Assembly (NCBI GenBank): GCA_002102555.1
Contig: MCFL01000011.1
Location: 496,001-560,000 of the forward strand
Direction of reading: 5' to 3'
DNA: 64,000 bases
Source of the DNA: Catenaria anguillulae PL171
Lineage: Eukaryota; Blastocladiomycota; Blastocladiomycetes; Blastocladiales; Catenariaceae
Part shown: positions 1 through 12,046 of the stretch, piece by piece
Numbering within the stretch: position 1 is the first letter of the stretch
How the letters are laid out: the number at the start of each line of letters is the position of its first letter
Program-made: the position numbers and the translations under genes
The notes under the pieces: generated by a model
What the model saw: the letters and a program-made list of their open reading frames with translations, nothing else
The model's database searches: none
What the model was told of the DNA's origin: nothing

Positions 1-731
1 ATCTTGCGTGACAAGTACAATGGGGATATTCCAAACACGATTCAAGAGTTGATGGCGTTGGTACGTACATTCCCGTTGTTGCTTTGGTTGTCATGTTTTA
101 CTCATCCGATTCGTTCCCTGGGGAAATCAACAGCCTGGAGTCGGACCGAAAATGGGCTACCTGGCTCTCCAAGTCGCTTGGGGAATGTATGGACGCCATT
201 CATCTTGTCAACATGTCACCCACTTTGGGTCACCTCGTCACACACTCAATCTGCTGCGTACATAGAAACGACGGTATCGGCGTCGACGTCCACGTCCATC
301 GCATCTCAAATCGCCTCGGCTGGACAAAGACATCCACCCCCGAAGAGACACGCAAAGCCCTCGAATCCTGGCTCCCGCGCGACAAATGGCCCGGAATCAA
401 CCCCATGCTCGTTGGGTTTGGTCAAGTCCAGTGCCTGCCGCTTCGCCCAATGTGTGGCGCGTGTCCCATTGCTGACGTGTGCCCGAGCAACGAGCTCAAG
501 TTGCCCAAGCAGGAGCAGCCTCGCGGTGGGAAAAAGCGCAAGGCGGCGACCAGCGCGACTTCAACGAGGAAGCGGAGAAGGACAAGGGGTGCTGAAACAA
601 GTTCCGAGGAGGAGGAGGAGGAGGCTGAGGAGCAAGAAACGAGCGAGAGCGACGCCGAATCCATGGCTGGCGCCGACTCGAGCGAGTCCGACTTGTCGTC
701 CTTTAGTGGTGGGGAAAGTGATTTCGATTGA
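1..731 (+). CDS. NTH1: Endonuclease III homolog (bifunctional DNA N-glycosylase/AP lyase), 3' part
   Basis: Base-excision repair glycosylase for oxidised pyrimidines. The 5' end lies outside the window. I read three exons, 1-60, 134-186 and 266-731, separated by introns of 73 nt (gtacgt...cag) and 79 nt (gtatgg...tag). Splicing restores the family's helix-hairpin-helix LPGVGPKM (the Lys is the Schiff-base nucleophile), then AWG, then [10 protein letters not shown], whose first Asp is the catalytic aspartate. The four-cysteine [4Fe-4S] motif follows as C-x6-C-x2-C-x5-C ([17 protein letters not shown]). After the cluster comes a tail of about 80 residues, first basic (KKRK, RKRRR) and then acidic and Ser-rich (poly-Glu near 606-650), not part of the catalytic fold and possibly nuclear-targeting. 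An unspliced reading of the same region loses the hairpin and the catalytic Lys. Confidence 0.93.
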
Positions 732-1195
732 TCGTACAAAGCATGGTCGCGAGCACAATGTTTGGTTTTCGGTTCTTTTCGCTTTGTGTAGAAAGTGAAT
801 ACAGCGTTGCATCTGGTACACATCGATCCGACTGACTAGACTGTTGGCAGCGAACTCTTATCCGTATTAAATGCTTCTTCACACTAGTAACGTCATGATG
901 GACCAAGCAGAAGCAAAGCATGCAATGCAGAGGATCGAGCAATAAGGTGGGAGAGATAGAAATGCAAGGAAGATGAGGTACACACAAAAGCTGGGGAACA
1001 ATAATAATGGGGAGAGATAATGATTGCTAGAAGAGTTTGTTTGGGGCATAAAGGGCAGACCTTGGGCGCTGGAAGGCGAGTGCCAGTGCGATGAAAGTGG
1101 AAACTATACTTGAAAGGAAAAGTGAAGGGAAAAGCGAAAATGGACATGGGTATCTGCACACAGAACGGATCTCGGGCAAAAGAAGAAAGCCGAAA
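732..1195. other. Intergenic, convergent 3' ends of NTH1 and chitin synthase
   Basis: The two genes converge here. I see no conserved ORF, tRNA or repeat; the longer open frames are unstructured. Presumably this holds the 3' UTRs and poly(A) signals of both genes. Confidence 0.5.
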
Positions 1196-4100
1196 TCACG
1201 GGCGAGGACGTTGCTGTTGATGAGTGGATTGGCCGCTGCCGATGACAACCTCGTCGTCGCCCTGTGCAACCGCGTCGCCTTCTTCATCGTCGTCCGGTGC
1301 GTCGTCCCCGCGGCAGCGGCGCGCGGCCCACCCCAAGTGCGTTGTTGACGGTGGCAAAAGCTGTTTCCAAACATGGCTTCCGGTCAGAAAAATGACACAC
1401 AAAGTCGAGGCGAAGAATGGCGGGAGTGCGTACAGTAAAGAAGCACAAACTGCATGAACGCCGGGTTGAACCAGTAATACAGTGGCTGCAACATGACACA
1501 TCTTGCGTGAGTGTCTCGAACCGGCACGATGGAAGTGGAAGGGAGAAACAACGTACGAATACGAGGCACTTTCAATCGACCTTCCTTGATGCACCAAATC
1601 GAAATGAACAACCAATTCGGCACGATAATCAAACTCAACCACGCCAGCATTCCCCACTGGAACTCGCTCGAGTCAAAATGGCCGAAAAGATCAACTCGAC
1701 CACCATCAAGTAGGCGAGCGCGCCGCCGACCTTGAGCATCATGAGCACCTTGGTCAAGAGCAAGAGTGGGAACTTTGCCCACAGCGACGGTGTGCACATC
1801 ATGATCACCTCGTTGCTCAGCTGGCCCATGAACCACCGGCGGCGTTGGCGAAGCAGGTTATAGAATGAATCGGGTGCTTCTGTCTTGCACACTGCGGCGG
1901 GAGAGAAGCCAAGGGCGCGCTTTCCGTAGCGCTCCATGAGAAGATGCGTCATGTACCTGCAATTGCACAAGCGAATGAATGAGAAATCAGATTCGGGCGA
2001 GTGATTCGGGACGAAACAAAAGCAGAGCCTGCGTACCGATCTTCTCCTAGGTACCTGCGCGCGAAGTCAAACGTGTGCGTAATGGGCGCTTGGTAGAAAT
2101 AATCGGGCGAGACATCCGCAAGCACATCCCAACGGAACAGTGTCAGCACACCAGGTAAACAGGTAACGTTTCTGTGGTTACGTGCCGTGCGTTAGTTTCA
2201 ATTCCATCAGCAGGCGGGCACTGAACACATGTTGCGGACCCAAGCAAGGCTTCAGCGTTACGATAAATCTGCAGCGAATGAAATGAGAAATGAAAAGGTG
2301 AAACTGATCAGTGGCCATTGTGAACCTGCAGCGAAAACCAGAGGGAAAAACGCACCATAGACTCAATGTACTCGGCGTCCTGCATGACCCGCCAGAGCGA
2401 GCCCGAACCTTCGTTGCGGCTCACGCAAAAGCCAGTGACAGCTTTGGACTCGGGGTAACGCAGCAATTCGCCGACGAGCTGGGTGACAGTGTTTGGCCTG
2501 CAAATTTGAACAAGGCGACGAAGTGATCAGTAGGGCAGCGAAACAAGAACTCCAATCACTTGTTCTGGGACAACGAACAAGATCTAATGTTGTGGGGAAT
2601 GTGGTGCAATGTAGACCGTGAGCATTTGAGCACAAGCCCTGCAAGCAAAACAGAGGGGAAAAAAAAATAGACGCACGGCAGTATCCGAGTCCATCCACAG
2701 CACAGCAGGCTTGCAATGCTCGTCAATCTCCTCCTGGTCCGCACCCATCATTTCCAACTCGCGTCGCTCTGCATCCAACCTCTCATTCAACTTCTCATAC
2801 ATCTTTCGCTGGGTCGCCAGCTTGCCACCATGCGGGAACCGGAACAACGTAAACTCGACACCCCTGTACACGACCGTGTACTCTTTCGGGCACGCATCGC
2901 TCGAAAACATGGGCGACAGGGGCGGATTGTCGAATGACGAGTCATGGCGTGACGAATCCATGGATCCGCCGGGCCCCATCATCGGTTCTGGAAGGGGCAT
3001 ATCAGCCAGGTCGGCGTGCGGCGTGTTGGAGCGTGACATGGCCGTGGCAGACCTCGGGTGGAAACGTGGCGACCCCGTGGGTGTGAGACCGCCAAGCGAT
3101 GCCGTTGAGCCAGTGAACATGGGCGAGTTGAAGGTGGATCCGGGGCGCGAGCCTGCGGGTGACGATGGGACAATTGGGTTCTCCTTGAGTTGGACGAGCC
3201 CGTTGTACTTGAGATCGCCGCGCGAGCGGGATTTGCGGATGACTTTGCGCGGAGTCGAAGGGGCAGCGGTCGAGTCTTGGTCGGCTTCGGCCTCATCGTC
3301 GTCGTACAAGTCGCCTTCGAGACGTACGCCTGACATGAGGCGGCTACATGCGCGATAGTGCCAGGGTCCGTGCAAGACAAGTCAGTTCAGCTTTGGCGTC
3401 AAGCAAGTGCTGGAAAGTGTGCATTTGTGCGTACCAAAGGGTGAACATGACGGGTTCCACGTCCTCATTGTCAAATCCGATAAACACCTGCAACCGTGGG
3501 TAATCCTGCGCGGCGATGCCATTGATTGCGCCGAGCAAGTTGGCCAGCGGCTCCTGATAGCAAGGCACAAACAGAAATACACGCGACGGCTTCCCGCCAG
3601 GCAACCCGTGCAAAATCTCCCTCGACCGACCTACACGCTCATGGAAAAACGATTGAGATGACGGACTTGCACCCATCTGGCCCAGTTGCGGCCCGCTGTT
3701 GACGCTCACAAATCGCCCATTCGACACATCTGCCGTCAAACTCGGGCGGCGCGGCGAATTGAGCGGCGTCGACGCATTGTCGCGCAACGGCTCGATCGAC
3801 ATTTGAATGGCAACGGAATCGCCTGCCCGTGATTCCAAGGACAACTTGCCTGTGGCAAGAAAGTCCGACTCGAGCTTGCGCGCCCAGCGTGCATCCATGG
3901 TGAGCTTGATGATGGCGGCGACGAGGTTGATGATGACAGGGGCAATGGCCAGACCAAAGAAGGTGTACATGAGGATCCAGAGGATGTCACGTTGTGCTGG
4001 CGTCGCTACGGACAAAAACCCGGCATAGTACTTTTTGAATTGAAGGAACACGAGCGAGACTACAGAAATCGGGTTTGGTAGCGAGCAGCCAGGTGACAGG

Positions 4101-4731
4101 ACAGTCGGTGAGACATTTATATGATCGATCTTGACACGCATGGACCATCGCCTGTGGGCACGTGCTGGCGGATGGGAAACCTGAGCAATCGCATTCGACG
4201 TACCATAGATGAAAGTGGCAACATAAACCGTGTAAAACCCCCACACCAGCAGCGTGACGAGCGGCATCCATCGGTATGTAGGGCCGGGAACCGCGCGGCG
4301 CCGCTCAGGCGCGACTTCGGTGAAAATGTGAAAGAAGCTCCATGAGAAAAAGACCCAATGGCATACGAGGTAACTGTGCGGGTTGACGCAACGTGATGTG
4401 AGCTCACACGAGAACAGTGCAGTTGAGGAAGTCGATCCAGTTGGTGATGGGCACGGGCCGCACGGCCATCCCATAATCTGGTGGCTCGCGCACATCTGGG
4501 GACGGCAATACCCAAGCAACAAGCGGCAAAAACGACGCTCTTCCCCCCAATTGAGAAGCGAGATTGGACGCACATGAGAATGAAAGCGAGCATGGCATAG
4601 AAGAGCACTTGCAGGCCGATCATGGCGGCAAGCGGGTACGGCATCAAGACTCCACCAACATCGCCGTTGACGTCGGCAACGGGCGACGGGGACGCCGGGT
4701 CGAATGGCGACAAGGGTTTGGTTGGGTCCAT
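1196..4731 (-). CDS. Chitin synthase (family 2 glycosyltransferase, QRRRW type), multi-exon
   Basis: Membrane enzyme polymerising GlcNAc from UDP-GlcNAc for the cell wall. Exons read on the minus strand: 4731-4574, 4539-4408, 4373-4204, 4059-3379, 3329-2673, 2638-2617, 2497-2356, 2268-2240, 2171-2037, 1956-1557, 1485-1196. This gives 938 residues if one T is missing in the run at 1675-1678. Four hydrophobic segments precede the catalytic domain. Motifs in order: FLFVPCYQE, FIGFDNED, WMDSDTAVR (DxD-type), NVTCLPG, GEDRYMTHLL and the product-binding RQRRRW near 1837. The C-terminus has further membrane segments and an acidic tail. A Ser/Pro-rich insertion of about 150 residues lies inside the catalytic domain (about 2880-3330). 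Exons 6 and 8 are only 22 and 29 nt. The first two introns are 34 nt and less certain; the exon 1/2 junction could differ. The class of chitin synthase is not assigned. Confidence 0.85.
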
Positions 4732-6450
4732 GGTGGGATTGTGGCGCTGGCGCTGTTGTGAACGTTCACGGTGCCGGTCAAGATGGCGAGGGACAGGCAG
4801 TTGTCAACGGGAAAACGAGATGAAGGACGGTATGATCCGTGATCCGTGATCCGAGACAAGGCGGCAGGGCAGGGCTCGGCAGGCACGCACGCAGGTCAGT
4901 GTAGGGCGTGCGCTCTGCTCTGGACGCAATGATATGTATGAACTGCGGTTGGCTTCGACTTGGTGCAGTACGAGCTTGAATGGCGGAATCTTGGTGTCGA
5001 TGGCGAATGACAAGGAATGACGTTCATGAACATGAAGGAGACGGAGAGCTAGTTGCAAGTGCAGCCGAGCAGGGAGGGAGAGAGGAAACGCTGGGCTGTC
5101 CCTTGCTATAAAGCATTCAAGAGGGCAGGGAAACGTGCAGCTGCCGTCGTGCAATTGCGAATTTAAATGAAAACTACATGCAAGCGGCATTTTGCAAACG
5201 ACCAAGATCCGGCTGCCGACAGCCCACGCCATGCCCATGATCCATGCACAGCCATGCCGAAATCGATGAAGGCTCCCTAAGGTGTCATGCATCTACCGCT
5301 CGTTGTTATTCGTTTTCCACGCTGTTGCTCATGGCCACCGTTGCGCGCATGCATGATAAGTGTATTGATGACCGCTCAAAGACCCAAGGCGCAATCCAAC
5401 GGTTCGGCGCCGCCGTTTGCATGAGGTGATGCACACTGCCTCTTGCGACTTGCCTTGTTTACTCCCATTATCTTCATCTGGGGGCGCTCTACGCGACACG
5501 CCAAAGCGCAAGATAACCGCCGATCCACTATACCAGTATACCAGTAATGTGAACGTTTTAGATCACTTTATATGTATAATCCCGCACCTGGATGTGCCGT
5601 AGCAGTACATGAACCGACGCCATGCATACGGAGGGGCTGTGCCGAAGGTCACGGCAGCCCGGGTCATCGAATCTAGGTCCGTGCCGTGCCAAAGGTGGGT
5701 AGGCTGAGTGCGGGCCGAGCGATACATATATGTAGTACACTCTTGAGCCGACTGTCCGTGTGGGAGTTCCCACCCCAAGGGCATCGTGAAAGGTGCCATC
5801 AAGAAGCTTCGGTGCAGGCCAGCAAGCGCGAACAACAACGTGCAAACTGAGTGGTGTGCTTGTTTGCTGCACCAACCAGGCCATGGCCAATGGGCTCCTG
5901 ATCAGGCGCTCATGCAATCAAATTGGGAAGTGAGACATGACGGTGTGGTTTTGTCTCATTGGGCTACATACAACCAAAGCTCCTGCTCGCGGTCGGAATT
6001 ACGATACTTAACAGAAATATGCATTGAATCATGGATGTCAGGCCAATGGGCCATCCATCATTACAAGACACCTTTGACCATGCCCGTAGGCGGCACTGAT
6101 ATGCTTGTCTGCCGAACGAGCCTTTTGTTGGCGACCAATTATTCGAATGCCACAGTGTCGTTCCAAAGACTTGACGTCAACCGGATGGCATTGCAGTGAA
6201 CCGGGAGTGTATTCAAATGATCTGACAATGGGGCAACATGAGAATGAACTTTGCATGCAGGAGATGACATGATGAAAGGCGGCGCATGGGAATACGAAAA
6301 GGCAAGACGGCAACAAGGAAGAAACAAGCACGGTAGGCAAAGTGAATGATGATGGACTAATGACAGGACTAGATAAATACTTGAAAGAACACACAACAGC
6401 AACTGGCCCCAACCAACCCCTGGTATAGGTACGCACGCGAGGCCCTCAAG
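4732..6450. other. Intergenic region, 1.7 kb
   Basis: Upstream of the chitin synthase and downstream of RMD1. I find no ORF with domain-like composition, no tRNA and no repeat. It must contain the chitin synthase promoter and 5' UTR near 4732-5100, a pyrimidine-rich stretch on the minus strand. Small unrecognised genes cannot be excluded. Confidence 0.4.
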
Positions 6451-9331
6451 CTAATGTGCCCCAACCTTGAGCGCCTTCATGACGATTTCCAAAGCAAGCA
6501 CAACGACCGAAATGGCAATCATGATGATGACGACCTACACATGTCACAACACAACGAATCCGTCAACACACGACTCGCGCGTCCACGGAAAGAAAACAAG
6601 GCAACGCACCCAAGTCATCCAGTCCATTTGCGCTGTTGTAATGTGCGAGCTCAACATGTCGAGCAAATCCGACAAGACTTGTGCACGTAAATTGAGCGTC
6701 TTTGACCGCTGCGGAATCTCGAGGTACTTTTGCACTGCGCGATACAACGGTTGCCCTGCACATGCCAAAACGGAAAGGTTTAGTCACGCGTCTCGACAAG
6801 CGCGCACGAGCACGAGCACGAGCCATTGAGATCCGGAAAGAGCGTACATCCAGGCGTTGTCCAAAACATATCGGGTACATCCAACACATTCGAAATCAAA
6901 TTCAAATCCATCCTGAGCTGGTACAAGTGGCCCGTCAACACGGTCACCTCCCTGGGCGTCAATGCCACCGTGCCCGTCTGCGCCAACGATTTGGGAATGT
7001 TCCTGGTCCTTTGCAACGTGTTCTCCATCTTGATCTCAAACAGCAATAACTTGCACGACTGTGCAATGCCGTGCGAAATGGTCACCTTGGTCAAATGGTT
7101 GCCATCGCGCAATGTGATGATGTCGTTGAAGATGCGCGGCCGGCCGTTGGGCATGTACTGGAAGTGGAACTCCTCGGTCACCATGTTGTCCTCGTCGTAG
7201 AGCGAGTCTGGGTCCGACATGAGCGACGACGTGTCGTGAATAAGCAGCGACGTGGATTCGTCGGGCGGCGAGCCGGTGCCAGCAGCTGCAAGCATGTCGG
7301 CGTCGTGGTCGGCCACGCGCGACGAGAGCACGCGCGGGATGGCCTCAGACGCATGAAATTGTCGGATTTCACCCAGCAGCCATTGCTCTTCCTTGGCCGT
7401 CATGCCCCACATGCTATAGAAATACAAGGAGCATAGGACATGGCGCGCGCGTGAGCTGAACAGGACTGGGACATGTGAAAAAAAAAGCATAGCATGAAGA
7501 CGTACACTGTCACACCATACTCGAAAAACGCCACCTCGCCATATGGCAAAATCGGATGTGCCAAAGGAATGGGCGCCACCTGCTCGACTGGATCAAGTGT
7601 TGGGAACATGGCGCGCATGGGGTTTGTGTGTGTGTCGAGCGTTGGGTGCGTGAATGGCGCACGCAACAAGTGTGAGTGCGAAAGCGACTTTGACTTGCGC
7701 AGCTCGCCGCCAGTGTCGTCGGAAGTGCTGCCGACGGCAGCAGCAGTGGCGGCGTCTGTTGTGCTCTGGGTGGCCGGGTCCACGAGCGGGGTCGCGTACA
7801 GGGGCGAGTGGCAAAATTGTGGGTATGACGCGTACAAGCATTCGTCAAAGGCGCGCACTTGGACCTTGTGACGGGTGACAAGAAACCTGCATTCAAAAAA
7901 TGGTACAGGCAGAAAATGAGCGAAAAAAAACGGCAAGATGCGGAAGGGTAGGGAAAAGCATGGGTGGACGCACGTGATCAGGTCGTTAAAGCGATACCGC
8001 GACGCCGTGACATACGCCGTACACCGTGGCATCCACGTCCGATCCTCCTTTGCCATATGCTCGGCCACAGTCCTTGCACCGGCACTGCTGGAAATTTCTT
8101 GAATGTGTTCCAAGTGGCGCTGCGACGGCGGACGCGGGGTAGTAATGGACTCTGGGCGACCGTCTCCGGTGTGTTCGCCGTTGTGAGGATGTGGTGATCC
8201 AGCGCGATGAAGACCGGTGGCCAGCGACAGACGGCGCGGCTCGGCCACGCCTGGGGATGGTGGGCGTGGGCCAAGCACGTGCACGTCATCAGACTCTGCG
8301 TCAGAAACACCCGACACGTCACCGCCGGCAGCGTTTCGGCGCGGGGGCGAATGTGACGAGGAGCGGCCCGCACCGGGGCCGTTGGTGGACGCTGAGGATT
8401 GCGAAAACATGTGCGTGATGTTTTCCGGCGGCGAGTGCGAGTACATGATTGGGTCGACAATTGGGCTGTCGCGGGCAATTTCGTGGACCATGAGATCGTC
8501 TAGGACAGAGTGGCGGTCGGTGGGGATGGACGAGGGAAGGACCAAGGGGGGTTGATTGAGGGAAGACGACGTGGCGATGGACGCGGCATTGTCAGCATCT
8601 GCGTCAGCATCGGGGCTGGCGATGGTTGGGACTGGAAGCGAGGAAGGAGCAGGCGATGGAGAGGGCGGCGTGGTGGATGGAGCAGACACGAGACCGGTGC
8701 GAAAGTTTGCCGCGACCGGAGTGGTTGCCAGAGGAGAAGTCGGCACGCTTGCGGCAACAGGAGGCCGCTGATGATTGGGGGGTATGGGGGTGGGATCATC
8801 CGAATCGGGCAACAGCACAGTCTTGCGGTTTGGGTGGGTGAGCTTGGCGGTCGTGGAGCGCAAGGGCACGCGCTGACCGACTGCTGTGCCGAGAGTGGGA
8901 GCGATGATGGCTGGGCCGGGCATGGGGGCAATGGTTGGCGATGCAGGAGCAGACGCGGCAGCAGAACCAGCGCCTGCGGCTGGCGAAGGAGTTTGGCGGG
9001 AGGGCGAGAGTCCCGGACTGGTTCCGGCCCCGAGGGCGTGGCCGAGGGCGTGTTTTGGCTGCAGTTGGGAGGAAGCCGAGGGCGGCGGTGCGAGGATGCG
9101 GTACTTGACGGCGGGATTACTTGCCGGTGGGGCAGGGTGGAGCGAGTCGACGCTAGGGCCTCTACTCACATTGGCGCTGACGTTGGTGGCGGGAGTTGCC
9201 CCTCCACTCGCACTGGCACTGGCACTCGCAGTCCCACTCAGGCTGGCGCTGGCGGCGGAGGTAGAAGCAGCAGGGGCTCCAAGTCCACGGCGGGCAGACG
9301 CAGAAGCATTGTTGGACGGCGGTGACGACAT
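6451..9331 (-). CDS. RMD1: Rmd1/Sif2-family protein (DUF155), membrane-anchored
   Basis: Five exons: 9331-7974, 7886-7506, 7413-6848, 6755-6610, 6534-6451, giving 844 residues; all four introns (75-92 nt) have gt...ag ends and keep frame. Residues 1 to about 440 are Ser/Ala/Pro low complexity. The DUF155 domain follows: RCTAYVTASRYRFNDL, DECLYASYP, GEVAFFEYGVTVMWGMT, EEFHFQY, RIFNDIITL, ISHGIAQSCKL, LDVPDMFW, LYRAVQKYLEI. It ends in a single hydrophobic segment, VVIIMIAISVVVLALEIV. In yeast, members of this family are linked to meiotic division and mitochondrial translation or ER contacts; the precise biochemical role is unknown. It is divergent from SRP68, with about 420 bp between the starts. 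The disordered N-terminus is longer than usual for the family. Confidence 0.92.
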
Positions 9332-9696
9332 GATTATTGGATCAATTGCATGCAGTCAACGTTAGCGTTGCGGTTGCGGTTCATTGCTGCTGGCAGTGAC
9401 TGAGCAGGGCCGCCAGCGGATGCAGATGGTTGAACTTCTCATTAGGTACTTATTTCAGTCTACCCAGCTGACAGACTACCTTCCTTCCAGAAGCAGAAGC
9501 GTGCTCCAGAAAGATGCCCAAAGATTCCAGAGCGTTGCTTGGAATGAACGATGACCGGGCCGCCGATCTGACTCTGCCTCTGCCGCTGCCTCAACCAATC
9601 ATATACCGGTATGTACAGTACCGCCGATGCTTTGCTGACCAGCGACCACACTCACCTCGCCGCCACGTCGCCACGTCGCCTCAGTGCCGTGCAGCG

Positions 9697-9706
9697 TATT
9701 TAAATA
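9697..9706 (+). promoter_or_regulatory. TATA-like element of SRP68
   Basis: TATTTAAATA lies 49-58 bp upstream of the ATG at 9755. It lies only 7 bp before an in-frame ATG at 9713, which is therefore unlikely to be the start. The RMD1-SRP68 divergent spacer (9332-9754) shows nothing else I recognise. Confidence 0.4.
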
Positions 9707-9754
9707 CATGCCATGATACATGATTGCCATCCCATCAACTACTCACCAATCAAG

Positions 9755-12046
9755 ATGGACCTGATCATGACCAAAGCGCAATCGCTGGCCCTGCTCGCCA
9801 CCACCGCCGAGGCGCGCCAGACGTACGGCCTGCGCCACGACGACTTCCAGCGCTACCGCTCCTTCTGCTCCCGCCGCGTCCAGCGCCTGCGGGTCGCCTC
9901 GGGTCTCAAGCAGCAGGTCCCCGTCAACGATCCCCAACCCGCCCCCGCCGATGCCAAGCCCAAGGCCACCAGCTCCTCCAAGAAGAAGAAGCAACCAAAG
10001 ACAAAGTACGAGGCAAAACCCATCTCGTCGGAAACAGCCACCGATCTCCGCCACGTCCGCACCCTCGTCTTCACCACCGAGCGGTACTGGGCCTACGCCA
10101 ATGACTTGCTCGAGCAAGCAAAGGTCGCGGACCCGACGTCGGCCAACCAAAAGCGTCGCCACGCCCTCAAGAAGCTCAAGCTCGCTGCCGCCACCGCGCG
10201 ATCCCTCGAATCCATTGTCACGGACCTTGCCCGCCAATCTTCTTCCTTATCCTCGTCCTCATCCGCAAAATCGCTCTCCTTCCACCCAACCGATATTCTT
10301 GAAGTTCGTGCCTACGCCGCTACCATGCAGGGCAGGTACCTCATTGAGCTGCGCCAGTGGCAGCCCGCCCTCGACGCCTACTTGGCCGCCAAAGCCGCCT
10401 ACCTGGCCGTCATGCAAGTGTGTGCCGACGCCGATCCAACCCACGCCGCACTGTGCCAGGCCGCCATTGACTCGCTCGACCCACATGTTCGCTTTGCCAT
10501 GTACTCGCTGACCAAGCTCGGCGTCCACGTCAACGCTGACACGCCCGACCTCGACTCGCAACAAGATGCCCTTGCGCACTTGATTGAACTCTCTTCGCGC
10601 CGCGCCGCTGGTGGCTCTGGCGGCTCTGGCGCCGGTGATGAGGACGACGTACTGCAGTCTCAGCTCGATGCCTTGCTCTCGGCTGCCGGACCTGCAACCT
10701 CTACTGCCGCCTCCGGCCCATCGCTCACTTTTCTCGGCACAAAGTACGGCCTGCGCGCGTCCACCCCACTGGGCCAGCTCGTTGCGCAGCTCCACGACCT
10801 CGCACACACGGCCGCAAAGCTCCCCGCCGGATCCAAACAGCAGCTGGCCGCATACCAGTCACTCGTGTCCATGGCCCTGCAAGCCGAAAAGCTTGCCGAA
10901 AAGGACGTGGCGTCCAACCAGGCCGCCGCACTCAAGGTGGCCACCAGCACCACGGGGGCGCAGGCAACAAGGGTTCAGGCCATTGCGGCCGCGTGCGCGT
11001 ATGCCAGGCGGGTGTATTCCGTGCAGCGCAACATGATTCTTATCAAGGAAAAACTCGCCGGCAGCAATGCGACGGCGGCGGCGCACGTGGGCGACTCACT
11101 GACCCCAAGCGTCGGTACCGCAAGCGTCAAGGGCATGGCGGGTTCCACGGGTAAGAAATCCAGGGTTGCAAAGGGGGCCAAGAACGCCAAATCCTCTGCG
11201 CCAACCACAAAGGCGTCGGCGACAGCGTCGGCCGCCACCGACGAAAAGAAGCGATTTGCCGATGCCATTCGCCTGCTGGACCTGACGCTCGCCAACCTGG
11301 CCGAACTCGCCGACATGCCTGTGCTCGCCTCGCACCCGCTCGCCACCCAGCTGGTTGCCCGTGCACGCGCCCAGTTTGACGCGCATCGCATGCTCGTCAT
11401 TGCCCACGTATACACAGCCAACAAGCAATGGGCACTGGCGCGTGCCGCGGCGCTGCGTGGTGTCGAGTATCTCGGGCAAGCGGAAAGCCTTGCCGAGCAT
11501 TTGCACGCCAATGATCAACAAGAAGAGGCGTGGATGCGTCCGGAAATGCCTTGTCCGCTCAACATGCACGCCATTCGCGCCGAGTTGATTGCGCGCGCGG
11601 GCGCACTGACGACCGCCGAGCAGGTGCTTGCCAAGCACGTGGCGCGCGACCATGGGCTGGTGCCCATGAACGTGGCGCCGTTTGCAACAAGCTATGCGAC
11701 AGCGCCGGGGGTTGTGCCCGTGGCCAGGTGTGTGCCCATCCCAGTGCCTGCCAAGCCCGTGTTTTTCGATTTGGCATTTGCCGAGATTGAGTTTCCGGAG
11801 TTGCATGACAGTCCCGTGGAAGAGGCCAAGGAGGCCCACCGCGAAGTCAAGGCAGAGACGCCGCAGCAACCCGCCGCCGCAGGTGCCAAGGCCGTGGTTG
11901 GTGGAAAGAAGGAGAGGATGCAAAAGAAGGCTGAGCGGCAGTTGCGCGAGCAGCAGGCCAGGGAGATGCAGGAAGAGGAGGAAAAGCAGCAGCAAGCGAG
12001 CTCTGGATTGTCGGGTTGGTTGGGCGGTTTGTGGGGTGGGCGCTAG
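9755..12046 (+). CDS. SRP68: Signal recognition particle subunit SRP68
   Basis: Cytosolic SRP subunit that binds SRP RNA and, through its C-terminus, SRP72, for co-translational targeting to the ER. It is a single exon of 763 residues, starting at MDLIMTKAQ. The N-terminal RNA-binding region is diagnostic: TYGLRHDDFQRYRSFCSRRVQRLR, then a lysine-rich loop (KKKKQPKTKYEAKP) and RTLVFTTERYWAYAND. The middle is helical, with an AKSLSFHPTDILE stretch followed by WQPALDAYLAAKAAYLAVM. A Lys/Ala-rich linker lies near residues 455-490. The protein ends in a charged coiled coil (about 700-745) and a Gly/Trp tail, SGWLGGLWGGR, as in other SRP68 proteins. An upstream ATG at 9713 would add 14 residues but lies directly after the TATA-like element. 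Confidence 0.95.
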   Translation: MDLIMTKAQSLALLATTAEARQTYGLRHDDFQRYRSFCSRRVQRLRVASGLKQQVPVNDPQPAPADAKPKATSSSKKKKQPKTKYEAKPISSETATDLRHVRTLVFTTERYWAYANDLLEQAKVADPTSANQKRRHALKKLKLAAATARSLESIVTDLARQSSSLSSSSSAKSLSFHPTDILEVRAYAATMQGRYLIELRQWQPALDAYLAAKAAYLAVMQVCADADPTHAALCQAAIDSLDPHVRFAMYSLTKLGVHVNADTPDLDSQQDALAHLIELSSRRAAGGSGGSGAGDEDDVLQSQLDALLSAAGPATSTAASGPSLTFLGTKYGLRASTPLGQLVAQLHDLAHTAAKLPAGSKQQLAAYQSLVSMALQAEKLAEKDVASNQAAALKVATSTTGAQATRVQAIAAACAYARRVYSVQRNMILIKEKLAGSNATAAAHVGDSLTPSVGTASVKGMAGSTGKKSRVAKGAKNAKSSAPTTKASATASAATDEKKRFADAIRLLDLTLANLAELADMPVLASHPLATQLVARARAQFDAHRMLVIAHVYTANKQWALARAAALRGVEYLGQAESLAEHLHANDQQEEAWMRPEMPCPLNMHAIRAELIARAGALTTAEQVLAKHVARDHGLVPMNVAPFATSYATAPGVVPVARCVPIPVPAKPVFFDLAFAEIEFPELHDSPVEEAKEAHREVKAETPQQPAAAGAKAVVGGKKERMQKKAERQLREQQAREMQEEEEKQQQASSGLSGWLGGLWGGR

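Noticed and set aside
84-270. Reading the NTH1 region without introns, which gives a glycosylase lacking the catalytic lysine and helix-hairpin-helix
   Set aside because: Two introns with proper ends (61-133, 187-265) restore LPGVGPKM and [16 protein letters not shown] in frame; the apparent loss is an artefact of unspliced translation.
1675-1745. An additional chitin synthase intron (about 66 nt) to explain the frame change near 1680
   Set aside because: It would delete a hydrophobic segment (YLMVVELIFSAI) of the transmembrane region; one missing base in the TTTT run gives a continuous membrane segment.
5558-6440. Several 60-130 codon ORFs between chitin synthase and RMD1
   Set aside because: Overlapping frames on both strands with no domain-like composition, signal peptide or consistent splice structure.
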